Below, in pieces: positions 1 to 12,218 of a stretch of DNA of 64,000 nucleotides (the stretch's first letter is position 1; every line of letters starts with the position of its first letter). Both the position numbers and the translations under genes were made by a program. Origin of the DNA: Malonomonas rubra (lineage in GTDB: Bacteria; Desulfobacterota; Desulfuromonadia; Desulfuromonadales; Geopsychrobacteraceae); contig NZ_QKAP01000092.1 of assembly GCF_003247215.1 (NCBI RefSeq), positions 1-64,000 of the forward strand. The letters are read 5' to 3'. Under the pieces are notes generated by a model. That model saw only the letters and a list, made by a program, of their open reading frames with translations. It ran no database searches and was not told where the DNA came from.

Positions 1-835
1 ATCCGTGGAATGCTATGTTGTCGCGAGTTTTGCCCATGAGGGAGGCGCGGCCTGGTGCTTTGCGGATGCCCGGAGTCGGGGTCATGTGGCAGTTCTGACA
101 AGTGATGCTCTGCTGGGCGTATTCCGTTGTCTGGTAATCCTGCCATGTGTCGATGATGTGGGTTCCATTGGCTGGATTGATGACCATGTGACAGGAACCG
201 CAGAATTCCGCTTTCGTATGCAACATAGTGTTTTTGATTTTGTGGTAGAGGGACCGACCATCGTTCCGTGGGCCGATCTTTGTGCCGCCCGGTTCAGACA
301 CATGCCCCATGTTGTGCATCTGTGCGACTCGGCTGACGGTATGGCAGAAATCGCAGGAGATGCCGCGGCGGGATGTCGCATCGAACTGGCTGCCATCGGC
401 AGGCGGCAGCTGATCGGTGCGAGCTGCAATCGGGGCATGACAGGCTCCGCAGAGCAGGTCGGTTGCGCCTTCGGTTTCCGAGTGTCCGAGCATGTAATCG
501 GCCTGGTACCAGCGATCTTCCCAGGCGAAAGCGTGCATTGACTTGGACCAGTCATTATAAATATCGCGGTGGCAGTTTACGCAGCGTTCCGGGCTTTCAA
601 AATCGCCAGCGGAAAAAATCTGCGGTTCCAGCTCTTTGGGTTCTAGCTTCTCTTCGTCGATCGAGGTTTGCTGGGACGGGTCTGTCTGAGGTGCCACTTC
701 AGCATTCGTTTCTTGGATGACTTCGGGCTCGGCAGGTTGTTGTTGCACGATCTCCTCAGAAGAGCTTAAGTAGCTGCACCCGGAAAATAGGGCGGCGGAG
801 AAAAAGAGCAGGGCTGTCAATGCAAAGCGTTTCAT
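1..835 (-). CDS. multiheme cytochrome c family lipoprotein (partial, runs off window start)
   Basis: Reverse-strand translation from ATG at 835: MKRFALTALLFFSAALFSGCSYLSSSEE... with lipobox (FSGC) and five CxxCH motifs (CVNCH, CGACH, CDFCH, CGSCH, CQNCH). Missing from the ORF track because it is open at the window edge. Confidence 0.9.
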   Translation of the reverse strand, partial: MKRFALTALLFFSAALFSGCSYLSSSEEIVQQQPAEPEVIQETNAEVAPQTDPSQQTSIDEEKLEPKELEPQIFSAGDFESPERCVNCHRDIYNDWSKSMHAFAWEDRWYQADYMLGHSETEGATDLLCGACHAPIAARTDQLPPADGSQFDATSRRGISCDFCHTVSRVAQMHNMGHVSEPGGTKIGPRNDGRSLYHKIKNTMLHTKAEFCGSCHMVINPANGTHIIDTWQDYQTTEYAQQSITCQNCHMTPTPGIRKAPGRASLMGKTRDNIAFHG

Positions 836-949
836 GTACCCTCCTTGAAACATAGGCTTCTCTGGGTAAAGACACATAAATTACGGGACTTTATGGGCAA
901 TGCTATTCCATATAAGAACTTAATAAAACTGAAAAGTGCTTTTTGGGGT

Positions 950-982
950 GGAAATAAAAAGGGGCCGACGAAGCGGCCCCTA
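950..982 (-). terminator. rho-independent terminator downstream of purB
   Basis: GGGGCCgacgaagcGGCCCC at 961-980 followed on the minus strand by a T-run (TTTTTATTTCC). Confidence 0.8.
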
Positions 983-1003
983 GATTCCAGCAAAGAAGTT
1001 TAC

Positions 1004-3098
<2,095 letters not shown>

Positions 3099-3160
3099 GG
3101 GCTGAATTCCGTTACAGCTATAATTTCTTGCTTAAGCATAGTGGCAGAAGGTGTCAGACG

Positions 3161-4837
3161 CTAGTATTTCAGAACTTCACGAGCCCTCTTCAGTGAGGAG
3201 TCGATGTCATCGAAAACATTTTCCTCGCCGATGTTATTCAGAAAACCGGAACGTTGCAATTCGATCAGTGGTTGCGCGTGGACCCCGGAGAGGATCAACT
3301 GGGTGCCAGTTTTTTTAGATCTGGAATAAACGCTCTCCAAGGCCTTGAGCGCCGTAGCGTCAAGGGTCAGGGCGTGGCGCATCCTCAGGATCAGAACCTT
3401 CGGCGGCGGGCTGATTTCACCAAGGGCATTTTTGAACTTGTCTGCCGCACCGAAGAAAAACGGGCCATTGATCTCGAATACCTCGACGCCCTCCGGGACA
3501 TGGCGATCGCGTAAGCGTTTCGGGTCGGCTTGCAGGTCCTCTTCAATCTCGTTCAACTCGCGAGAGATAAAGCCGACCTGGGTAGCTTCCGCCATGCGTC
3601 GCATGAACAGGAACGCCGCCAGCACCATGCCGACCTGAATCGCAACGGTCAGATCGATCAGGACGGTCAGCCCGAAGGTCGAAAGAAGCACCAGAATATC
3701 ACCGCGTGGACCTTTGAGCAATTTAAGGAAGAGGGGCAATTCACTCATATTCCAGGCGACAACAATCAGGATACCGGCCAGGGTTGGCATCGGGATCATG
3801 GTGGCCCATTTACCGAAGAACAGCAGGATTAAAAGCAGGGTGATTGCATGAACAATTCCGGCGATCGGGGTGTGGCCGCCGTTTTTGATATTGGTCGCCG
3901 TGCGGGCAATCGCCCCGGTGGCCGGAATGCCCCCAAACAATGGAGAGATCATGTTCGCTGCCCCCTGGGCGATCAATTCCATGTTGCTGCGATGGCGCCC
4001 TTCGGTCATGCCGTCGGCGACCACGGCTGACAGTAACGATTCGATCCCGGCCAAAATGGCGATGGTCAATGCCGGAGAAAACAGCATGCTTAAACGGTCC
4101 CAGCTTGGCAAAGCTGGGAGTTGGGGCAGCGGCAGTGTGTTGGGGACGTCACCGAATCTGCTGCCGATAGTTGCAACCGGCAAATCAAACAGGCCGACGA
4201 TGGTGGTTGTCACCAGGATCGCGATCAATGAACCGGGAATTCTGCGGGTCAGTTTCGGCCAAAGGAGAATGATGGCGATGGTACCAAGCCCGATGAGCGT
4301 AGCGGACCAGGATACGCTGTTTAGGTGCTGTTCGTAGGCGTAGAGTTTATCCAGAAACTCGCTTGGAACCTCATCCATCTGCAGTCCGAGGAAATCCCTC
4401 AGTTGGCCAGCAAAAATAATTAGCGCGATCCCACTGGTAAACCCGACTGTCACCGGATAGGGGATAAACTTAATGATGCTGCCCATCCGGGCAAGCCCCA
4501 TAACGATCAAGAGTGCTCCGGCCATCAGTGTTGCGATCGCCAGTCCGTCATAACCGAATTTTTGGATAATGTCGAAGACGATGACGACAAAGGCGCCGGT
4601 CGGTCCGCCAATCTGTACGCGGCTGCCGCTGAGCACGGAAATAATGAATCCGGCGACGATGGCGGTGAATAGCCCCTGTTCCGGTTTTACGCCGGAGGCG
4701 ATGCCGAAGGCGATTGCCAGCGGCAGGGCGACAATGCCGACGATGATGCCGGCCAGCAGGTCGTTGAGAAACATTTGACGTGTGTAGCCAGCTCGCAAAC
4801 TGCTCCACAGTTTGGGTACAAAAGATGATTGGGACAT
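3161..4837 (-). CDS. SulP family inorganic anion transporter with C-terminal STAS domain
   Basis: Multi-TM SulP core ([41 protein letters not shown]) and STAS tail ([16 protein letters not shown]...). Confidence 0.93.
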   Translation of the reverse strand: MSQSSFVPKLWSSLRAGYTRQMFLNDLLAGIIVGIVALPLAIAFGIASGVKPEQGLFTAIVAGFIISVLSGSRVQIGGPTGAFVVIVFDIIQKFGYDGLAIATLMAGALLIVMGLARMGSIIKFIPYPVTVGFTSGIALIIFAGQLRDFLGLQMDEVPSEFLDKLYAYEQHLNSVSWSATLIGLGTIAIILLWPKLTRRIPGSLIAILVTTTIVGLFDLPVATIGSRFGDVPNTLPLPQLPALPSWDRLSMLFSPALTIAILAGIESLLSAVVADGMTEGRHRSNMELIAQGAANMISPLFGGIPATGAIARTATNIKNGGHTPIAGIVHAITLLLILLFFGKWATMIPMPTLAGILIVVAWNMSELPLFLKLLKGPRGDILVLLSTFGLTVLIDLTVAIQVGMVLAAFLFMRRMAEATQVGFISRELNEIEEDLQADPKRLRDRHVPEGVEVFEINGPFFFGAADKFKNALGEISPPPKVLILRMRHALTLDATALKALESVYSRSKKTGTQLILSGVHAQPLIELQRSGFLNNIGEENVFDDIDSSLKRAREVLKY

Positions 4838-5102
4838 ACGTTCTCCTCTAAGGTAAAGAAGTCAACGATGTCCGTCGGCAGCGAGGGCGGTGTGTCCAGG
4901 TGTCGGCGGATTAATGCCGGGCAGAGGCCTACTACTGGAAAGGTCTTGTCCAACGAAAGGTGGCGATTTTTGCGCGTTTGGATTAAAAATGCAACCAGAT
5001 TTTTTTATTTAGTGAAACAGTGGAACGACGCTTGTTTTTATGTATTCGCCGTTGCTGTATCGGTGCTGAAAATGCCAAAATGTCAGCAAGGGAAAAGGAT
5101 CA

Positions 5103-7388
5103 TTGATGTCTGCAGTTATCGCCAAACAGATCAGGATCGAAGGGATCGTTCAGGGAGTCGGTTTTAGGCCATTTGTCTACCGGATGGCAAGCGAACGTGA
5201 ACTTTTTGGGACGGTCCTGAACGACAGCCAGGGGGTGCTGATCGATATCGAGGGGGAAGAGGAGACGGTTAGCGCTTTTATCCTAGCTATTAAGACCGAG
5301 CTGCCGCCGCTGGCGTCGATCAGTCGTATGCAGATAACCGATATCCCGGCTGTCGGAAAAACCGGGTTTGCCATCGCTGAAAGCCGCTTAGGTAGCTCAC
5401 ATGTCGCTCAGATTGCGCCCGATTCCTATGTTTGTTCCGATTGCCTACGGGAAATGTTCGATCCTGCGAATCGGCGTTACCGGTATCCCTTCATCAACTG
5501 CACTAACTGCGGCCCCCGCTACAGTATCGTTACCGACATCCCTTACGACCGCCCGTTGACCACCATGGCTGATTTCCCGATGTGCCCGGCCTGCAAGGAG
5601 GAATATGAAGATCCTGCCTCGCGCCGCTTTCACGCCCAGCCGAATGCCTGTGCTGAATGTGGTCCGCAGTTATCCTTTGCCGACGCTGCTGGTCAACAGC
5701 TTGCGGTCGCAGACCCGCTTGAGGAGGCCATCAAGCGGTTAAAGGCGGGGGAGGTCGCTGCCATTAAAGGTTTGGGGGGCTACCATCTGGCGGTCGATGC
5801 TACCAACGATACGGCGGTTAAGAGGTTGCGACAACGAAAGCATCGTGACGAAAAACCGTTTGCCCTGATGAGTTTCGATCTGAGCAAGATTCGCCGTTTT
5901 GCTACGGTGTCCGAGCTGGAAGAACGATTGTTGACCAGTGTGGAACGGCCGATTGTTCTGCTGCGTCGCAGGGATGATCATCCGCTTTCAATGAATGTCG
6001 CCCCTAAAAATAAATTCTTTGCAACTATGCTTCCTTACACTCCACTTCATTATCTGTTACTTGAACAATTTGAGGCCCTGGTGATGACCAGCGGCAACCA
6101 GAGCGACGAGCCGATCGCCTTCGAAAACAGTGATGCGCAGCAGAGGTTGGAGGGAATTGCCGACTGCTATCTGCAGCACAACCGGCGCATCCATATCCGT
6201 ACCGACGATTCGATCGCCCGACTGCTTGATGGCGAGCCGGTTCTCTACCGTCGCTCGCGCGGATATGTGCCGCGCGGCGTGAAACTGCCGAGTGAGCAGC
6301 TGCCGGTGTTGGCGGTCGGTGCCGAACTGAAGAACACTATTTGCCTATCCCGTGGCGACCAGGCTTACCTGAGTCATCACATCGGCGATTTGAAGAATCA
6401 GCAAGTGGTCGATTCAATGAAACAGGCGGTCGAACATTTTGAGGGTTTGCTGGAGGTGCAGCCGGAATTAATTGCACACGATCTGCACCCCGATTACCTC
6501 TCTACGCATGTTGCTGGAGAGCTGTCGAATGGGCGACCGCTGGTCGCCGTGCAGCATCACCATGCCCATCTGGCCAGTTGTCTGGCCGATAACGGCAGAA
6601 CCAACAAGGCGATCGGGGTGATTTTCGACGGAATCGGCTACGGCAGTGACGGACATATCTGGGGCGGTGAATTTCTGGTTGGCGACCTGCATGAATTTCA
6701 ACGGGTTGGGCAGTTCGCGTATCGCCCGATGCCAGGCGGGGATGCGGCTACCAAGGAACCTTGGCGGATGGCGGTCAGCTATCTGCATGCTGCTTATGGT
6801 GGTCAGCTACCTAAGCTGCCTTTTTTGCAGGACATCGATGAGGCAGCCCTGAAGCTGCTGCTGCAGATGATCGAGAAGCGGCTTAATTCGCCGCTGATCA
6901 GTAGTGTTGGCCGGCTGTTTGATGCTGTTGCCGCTTTGGCCGGAGTGAGACAGCATGTCAGCTATGAAGGACAGGCCGCGTTGGAACTAGAGATGCTGAT
7001 CGAGTCGGATGATTCTGATGAGATTGCCTACCCGCTCGATCTGGAAAAAAAAGACGGGCTGTTGCAGGTCGATGCGGTGCCGATGGTCAAGCAGCTTGTC
7101 CTGGATCTGGAGAACGGGATACCGGCCGGTAAAATAAGCGCCCGGTTTCACAACGGTCTGGCTTGGCTGATTCTTGAAGTTTGCGAGCAGTTGTCGGAGG
7201 CATTTGGTCCGCTGCCTGTGGCTCTGTCCGGTGGCGTTTTCCAAAATCGCTACCTGACCGAGCGGGCAGCCAAACTGCTGCGTGAAGCCGGTTTTGAACT
7301 GTTGCTGCATCGACAGGTCCCGCCGAACGATGGAGGGTTGGCTTTGGGACAGGCGGCGATCGCCGGGGCTAAAGCAGCGCGCGGATAA
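5103..7388 (+). CDS. hypF: carbamoyltransferase HypF ([NiFe]-hydrogenase maturation)
   Basis: Acylphosphatase domain (IEGIVQGVGFRPFVYRMA), zinc fingers (CSDCLREMFDP...NCTNCGPRYSI), YrdC-like and Kae1-like domains. Confidence 0.96.
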   Translation: MMSAVIAKQIRIEGIVQGVGFRPFVYRMASERELFGTVLNDSQGVLIDIEGEEETVSAFILAIKTELPPLASISRMQITDIPAVGKTGFAIAESRLGSSHVAQIAPDSYVCSDCLREMFDPANRRYRYPFINCTNCGPRYSIVTDIPYDRPLTTMADFPMCPACKEEYEDPASRRFHAQPNACAECGPQLSFADAAGQQLAVADPLEEAIKRLKAGEVAAIKGLGGYHLAVDATNDTAVKRLRQRKHRDEKPFALMSFDLSKIRRFATVSELEERLLTSVERPIVLLRRRDDHPLSMNVAPKNKFFATMLPYTPLHYLLLEQFEALVMTSGNQSDEPIAFENSDAQQRLEGIADCYLQHNRRIHIRTDDSIARLLDGEPVLYRRSRGYVPRGVKLPSEQLPVLAVGAELKNTICLSRGDQAYLSHHIGDLKNQQVVDSMKQAVEHFEGLLEVQPELIAHDLHPDYLSTHVAGELSNGRPLVAVQHHHAHLASCLADNGRTNKAIGVIFDGIGYGSDGHIWGGEFLVGDLHEFQRVGQFAYRPMPGGDAATKEPWRMAVSYLHAAYGGQLPKLPFLQDIDEAALKLLLQMIEKRLNSPLISSVGRLFDAVAALAGVRQHVSYEGQAALELEMLIESDDSDEIAYPLDLEKKDGLLQVDAVPMVKQLVLDLENGIPAGKISARFHNGLAWLILEVCEQLSEAFGPLPVALSGGVFQNRYLTERAAKLLREAGFELLLHRQVPPNDGGLALGQAAIAGAKAARG

Positions 7389-8082
7389 TCATCCGTAGAG
7401 CGAGGACGGTGATCAGCAGTTTGAAGATGTTTTTGAACAGCTGTTCGGGGATCTTGCTACGTAGTTTGGTGCCAACAAAAGAACCGGCTATCACCGCGAT
7501 CACCATGCCGACCATTAACTGTAAGTAGCTGGCGAAGGCGAAGCCGATAAAGCCGAAGGTGATGATTTTTGCCAGATGAACGAGGGTCATCAGCGCCGAA
7601 GCGGTGACCACGATCTGATCTTTCGAGAGGCCCTCGCGCAACAGGATTGGCATGTTCAAAGGGCCGGTTGCGCCGACGAACAGGGTCAGCACCGCCTGAA
7701 CGAATCCGAGGCCGAAAAAACGCCCCGGTAGCCGGAAGTTTTTTTCCCACTGCGGCAGCCACGTCATTATCAAGATGAAGATTCCGAGCGGGATCGGTAG
7801 AAATTCACTCGGAAAACGGATCAGCAGGTTGGAGCCGAACAGCGAACCGAGGAGACAGCCGCACAGGAACGGCCAGACGATCTGCCAGCTGATTTCTTTG
7901 AGGGCAAAAATCCCGCGACTGGCGTTGCTGGCCAACTGGGCGACACCGTGCACCGGGACGATCGCGACTGGCGGCATGGAGACCGCCATCACCGAGATCA
8001 ACAGCATCCCGCCCCCAACACCGATCACGGCAGTCAGGGTTGATGATAGGAAGGCAGCAATGATCAGGAATGTATTCGTCAT
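7369..8082 (-). CDS. sulfite exporter TauE/SafE family protein
   Basis: About 8 TM helices, FLSSTLTAVIGVGGGMLLI N-terminal motif; converges on hypF with a 20-bp overlap. Confidence 0.88.
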   Translation of the reverse strand: MTNTFLIIAAFLSSTLTAVIGVGGGMLLISVMAVSMPPVAIVPVHGVAQLASNASRGIFALKEISWQIVWPFLCGCLLGSLFGSNLLIRFPSEFLPIPLGIFILIMTWLPQWEKNFRLPGRFFGLGFVQAVLTLFVGATGPLNMPILLREGLSKDQIVVTASALMTLVHLAKIITFGFIGFAFASYLQLMVGMVIAVIAGSFVGTKLRSKIPEQLFKNIFKLLITVLALRMIIRALL

Positions 8083-8123
8083 AGTCTTAATGTGTTAATT
8101 AGTGTTTCAAGCTGGGGGCAGCG

Positions 8124-8714
8124 ATGAAAAATTTCAGTGAAGCCTGCGAACGTAACAAGGAGCCGATCCTGCAGGTGCTACAGGCCGAGTTGGCCGAAAT
8201 GGAGACCGTTTTGGAGATCGGCAGCGGTTCTGGGCAGCACGCTCTCTATTTTGCCGAGCAACTGCCACATTTGCAATGGCAACCGAGTGAACGACCGGAG
8301 TTGGTGTCGGATCTACAGGCCAATCTTGCCGGATGTGGTCTGAAAAATCTGCTCATGCCATTCAGCCTGGACGTTAATCATCTTCCCTGGCCGGTGTCAT
8401 CCCTCTCCTCGATCTTCTCTGCCAATACCCTGCATATCATGTCACTTGCTTCCGTGGCTAATTTTTTTCATGGTGCGGGAACCGTATTGATTTGCGGTGG
8501 CAAGCTCTGTGTTTATGGCCCGTTTCGGTATCAGGGAGATTTTACTTCCGCAAGCAATGCAGAGTTCGATCGTTTTTTGAAAAGCCTTGACCCGCAACGT
8601 GGTATCCGCAATTTTGAACTGCTTGATCAGTACGCGAATGAGCAGGGGTTACACCTTTTGCATGACCATCAGATGCCGTCCAACAATCAGCTGCTGGTTT
8701 GGCAGAAATACTAA
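8124..8714 (+). CDS. DUF938 family SAM-dependent methyltransferase
   Basis: VLEIGSGSGQHALYFAEQLPHLQWQPSE and FSANTLHIMS motifs. Confidence 0.85.
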   Translation: MKNFSEACERNKEPILQVLQAELAEMETVLEIGSGSGQHALYFAEQLPHLQWQPSERPELVSDLQANLAGCGLKNLLMPFSLDVNHLPWPVSSLSSIFSANTLHIMSLASVANFFHGAGTVLICGGKLCVYGPFRYQGDFTSASNAEFDRFLKSLDPQRGIRNFELLDQYANEQGLHLLHDHQMPSNNQLLVWQKY

Positions 8715-8843
8715 ATGAGTGCGGTATACCCGTACTAAAGTTAGTTGAAATTAATATTTTCTTGATTTCAATCCTTCCTCCTGATAAATCTATCCTTGTC
8801 ATTTTACCAAATAATTGCTTCTCACCTGCGTGGAGGAGTTCCA

Positions 8844-9518
8844 ATGCATCTACTCGTTGTTGAAGACGAAAAGAAAGTCGCTTTATTTCTCAAAAAAAGT
8901 CTCGAGGAAGAAGGCTATAAGGTTGATCTAGCACATGATGGTGAAGAGGGCGTTCTTCGTGCAACCAGTTCTAACTATGACTTGATCATCATGGATGTGA
9001 TGATGCCAAAGAAGGATGGCTTAACGGCAAACAGGGAAATCAGAGGGAAGGGGATTACTGTTCCTATCCTCTGCTTAACGGCAAAAGACACTCCAGAAGA
9101 TGTCGTCAACGGGCTTGGTTCCGGTGGCGATGACTACCTGACAAAACCGTTCGCCTTCGCCGAGCTTAACGCTCGTTGCCGAGCGTTGATTAGACGTAGC
9201 AGGCAAAAAAGAGGCGCCGAAATCTTTTATGCTGATTTACGTCTAGATCCGGTCAGCCATAAAGTCTGGCGTTCCGGCAACGAATTGGAATTATCTCCGA
9301 AGGAGTATGGACTGATTGAATATTTCATGCTAAACCCCGAGCAGGTTTTAACTCGGTCAATGATTGCCGAACATGTCTGGGATTATACTTTCGATTCTTT
9401 CACCAACATTATCGATGTCTATGTCAACTACCTTCGTAAAAAGGTTGATCAAAATTATGATAATAAGCTGATCCGGACCGTACGTGGCGTTGGCTACGCC
9501 CTGAGGGAAGGAGCCTGA
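8844..9518 (+). CDS. OmpR-family response regulator
   Basis: MHLLVVEDEKKVALFLKKSLEEEGY receiver with IIMDVMMPKKDG and C-terminal winged helix (IRTVRGVGYALREGA); SD GGAGGA upstream; start trimmed from 8796. Confidence 0.93.
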   Translation: MHLLVVEDEKKVALFLKKSLEEEGYKVDLAHDGEEGVLRATSSNYDLIIMDVMMPKKDGLTANREIRGKGITVPILCLTAKDTPEDVVNGLGSGGDDYLTKPFAFAELNARCRALIRRSRQKRGAEIFYADLRLDPVSHKVWRSGNELELSPKEYGLIEYFMLNPEQVLTRSMIAEHVWDYTFDSFTNIIDVYVNYLRKKVDQNYDNKLIRTVRGVGYALREGA

Positions 9519-9621
9519 CCCTGCCTCAGGAAAAGGACGGATAGATCACCTTTCTAGAGAGTTTGTTGCCATCCAACGCTTTGTCCTGTGATGGTTATGT
9601 TCTAAGGGAGATGGCCATTTC

Positions 9622-11043
9622 ATGGCTTTGAAAAAGAAAATCCTAGTTGTTGATGACGAAGTTTTCTTCAGATCAATTCTTAAAGATGGCCTGAAGGGGG
9701 GGTACGATATCATCGAAGCCGAAAATGGCGAAGAGGGAATCGCCCTTGCACTCTCATCCAAACCAGACCTGATTATTTTGGATGTCGAAATGCCGAGGAT
9801 GTCAGGATTTGAGGTATGTAAGGTTCTTAAGGGAAAAGCGGAAACCAGGAAAATTCCGCTGATTATGTTTACCTCTCTTGCTAAGAAAAAAGACCTTGTG
9901 CACGGCCTGCAGGCGGGTGCTGACGACTATGTCTCAAAGCCTGTCTCCCTCCCAGAGGTTCTGGCACGGGTTGAAGCGCATCTTAGAACCACCGATTATT
10001 ATACCGATCTAAAGCACAGTGACCTGCTGTTTCTGCTGCAACTCACCGAAATAATTTCTGCTGTTCGTAACCCTATGACGGTTCTTCAGCTAATCGTTGA
10101 GAAAATGTCGAATATCATCGATGTTGCGCGTTGTTCCATTGTCAGTGTCGACGAGAATGGGGTTGCGACGGTCAGAGCGAGCAGTGATTTTAAGGGGAAT
10201 GAAGAACTAGGGATCGATGTCGGAAAATATCCGGAAATCAGAAAGTCTTTGGACACCAAGCAAGTGATCGTTGTTAATGATATGAAAAATGATCCTTTGA
10301 TGACATCGGTCCGCGATCAGATCAAAAATCTGCCCTACAATTCAATAATCGTTGTCCCGGTTATCAAAAAAGAGAGTGTTATTGGAACATTTTTGTTGAG
10401 TACCACCTCTTCGAACGTGCAAGGAATTACTGAGAGAGTCAACAAACTCTGCCAAATGGTCGCAAATATTTCCGCTAATGCGCTGGAAAATGCGATCCTG
10501 TTCCGATCCATGAAAACATCCTCGGAATATTTCGAAGAGATGGCGATTCGCGATAGTTTGACTCTACTCTACAACCATCGTCATTTCTACTGTTGCCTGG
10601 AAAGGGAGTTCAGCCGAGCACAACGCTATAACTCTCCACTATCCTTGGTTTTTTTTGATCTTGATGAGTTCAAAGGCGTCAACGATACCTTTGGCCACTT
10701 AATTGGCGACAAGGTACTGTGCCAGTTAGGAGAAATCATTCGGAATGTTGCTAGGGAGAGTGATGTGGCAGCACGTTATGGTGGGGATGAGTTCGCCATT
10801 CTTTTACCAAACACAGCACAACAAGGAGCAATTGACTTGGCAAACCGGTTGTGCACGATTATTCATGAACATGCTTTCCAAGGGCTCAGTGATAGTCTGA
10901 TAACTATCAGCGTCGGGCTATCCACCTTTGAGGACGGCAATATTCAATCCTTCGATCGATTGGTAAGACATGCCGATGAGGCGATGTATAAGGCAAAGGC
11001 AAGTGGGAGAAATCAGATCATCCATGCTTCAGTGCACTTATGA
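9622..11043 (+). CDS. REC-GAF-GGDEF diguanylate cyclase
   Basis: Receiver (LVVDDEVFFRSIL, LIILDVEMPRMSGFE), GAF-like middle, GGDEF with RESD-VAARY-GGDEF (intact active site and I-site). Confidence 0.93.
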   Translation: MALKKKILVVDDEVFFRSILKDGLKGGYDIIEAENGEEGIALALSSKPDLIILDVEMPRMSGFEVCKVLKGKAETRKIPLIMFTSLAKKKDLVHGLQAGADDYVSKPVSLPEVLARVEAHLRTTDYYTDLKHSDLLFLLQLTEIISAVRNPMTVLQLIVEKMSNIIDVARCSIVSVDENGVATVRASSDFKGNEELGIDVGKYPEIRKSLDTKQVIVVNDMKNDPLMTSVRDQIKNLPYNSIIVVPVIKKESVIGTFLLSTTSSNVQGITERVNKLCQMVANISANALENAILFRSMKTSSEYFEEMAIRDSLTLLYNHRHFYCCLEREFSRAQRYNSPLSLVFFDLDEFKGVNDTFGHLIGDKVLCQLGEIIRNVARESDVAARYGGDEFAILLPNTAQQGAIDLANRLCTIIHEHAFQGLSDSLITISVGLSTFEDGNIQSFDRLVRHADEAMYKAKASGRNQIIHASVHL

Positions 11044-11061
11044 CTTACCTCAGATTTTACC

Positions 11062-11520
11062 TTAATAATAGTCGACAGATGTTGCAAAAAAGGTAATCGA
11101 TTCAAGTTGTTTTTCCTTATTGCTATCTAGCGCTTCCGGTTTGGGACAGCTTTCACCTTCCTTTATCCCTTCTGCCTGTTTCTTTTCTATCGCACAGAGG
11201 TCAATGTACTGGCCAACGGCAAAACCCTTCAACATAACTTTTGTGCCAGTTGCATCGGTTCTGAATTTGAAGGCGTTGTCTTTTGCCCAAACCAGAATGA
11301 CCGGATCGCCTTTTTTGTAGTTGCCCTCGATAAGCCACATTTTACAGCCGCTCTTACATGCCCCTGCAATGGTGCCGGTCAGTGAAATGGTTTGCTTTTC
11401 GAGATCCGTGATTTTTTCGGTGAGTTGGGATACCGTTAACTGATCAGATGCAGTTGCCAACCCCGTTGAGAGAAACAGGGCAGCGAGCAGGCAGAGGATA
11501 ACGAAAGCGATTCTTGTCAT
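11062..11520 (-). CDS. secreted OB-fold/DUF4920-like hypothetical protein
   Basis: Signal peptide (MTRIAFVILCLLAALFLSTGLATAS), SLTGTIAGACKSGCKMWLIEG pattern. Confidence 0.65.
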   Translation of the reverse strand: MTRIAFVILCLLAALFLSTGLATASDQLTVSQLTEKITDLEKQTISLTGTIAGACKSGCKMWLIEGNYKKGDPVILVWAKDNAFKFRTDATGTKVMLKGFAVGQYIDLCAIEKKQAEGIKEGESCPKPEALDSNKEKQLESITFFATSVDYY

Positions 11521-11975
11521 TTTAAGACTTCCTTTCTCTGTTTGTTAAAGCGTGGCTTGACTAGGTGAAGATAACAGCCGGAAATGGCAAGAAAAATCAT
11601 GACGACTCCGAGGAAATCGTAAAAAATTCGCCCCCAGAACCCAAAAATCTGTCCTGTATGAAGATCTTGAATCAACCACATCACCGGGACGCTGTTGGCC
11701 TCATCAGGGAAAAGATTTTCCAGTCCTTGGGCCTTGCGGGTGCGCTCAAGCCGCTCCTGGTAGCCGTCGGGAAGAAAACTGGTTGAGATTCGACCTTTCT
11801 CCAGGAATTCAAAGTCACGATGGTGGTTGTAGAAGATACCGGTCAGTGAACATATGACTAAGAATGTTGAGATCATCAGGGCCAGCCATCTGTAATGTCC
11901 GAAACCGTAAAGATGAATTTTTAACCAGAAGGAGATGGTTTTATTTCTCCTTGGTGTTTTTGTGCATTGAACCAT
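11517..11975 (-). CDS. short PepSY-associated TM-type membrane protein
   Basis: Two TM helices, HLYGFGHYRWLALMISTFLVICSLTGIFYNH, C-terminal GVVMIFLAISGCYLHL; 4-bp overlap with the next gene. Confidence 0.65.
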   Translation of the reverse strand: MVQCTKTPRRNKTISFWLKIHLYGFGHYRWLALMISTFLVICSLTGIFYNHHRDFEFLEKGRISTSFLPDGYQERLERTRKAQGLENLFPDEANSVPVMWLIQDLHTGQIFGFWGRIFYDFLGVVMIFLAISGCYLHLVKPRFNKQRKEVLK

Positions 11976-12126
11976 TAGTGAAACCTGTGAACAATATGGT
12001 GCTCATGTATTGCGTCAGATAATTTCCGCATAAATAATTGCACTTTTTTAGGGTTAAGAATATAGAAAAATTTAAGATTCGTGACGCGCATCGGAGTGAT
12101 AACAGAAACTAGAATAAAAGAGGCTG

Positions 12127-12160
12127 CCGGTCGCACCGCAGGTTCTGCTGCTGCGACCGG
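12127..12160. terminator. hairpin downstream of pfkA (terminator-like, no strong T-tract)
   Basis: CCGGTCGCA ... TGCGACCGG perfect 9-bp stem. Confidence 0.5.
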
Positions 12161-12218
12161 ACATCCTAAGGATGCTCAGTACTCAATGCTGCGTGTTGAA
12201 CAGCATAAAGTAAATGGT

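Noticed and set aside
82-720. ORFs at 5-541, 82-555 and 373-720
   Set aside because: Overlap the reverse-strand multiheme cytochrome frame with five CxxCH motifs; ORF 82-555 is a different minus frame.
3254-4337. plus-strand ORFs opposite the SulP gene
   Set aside because: Antisense shadow ORFs; the minus strand has a full SulP-STAS protein.
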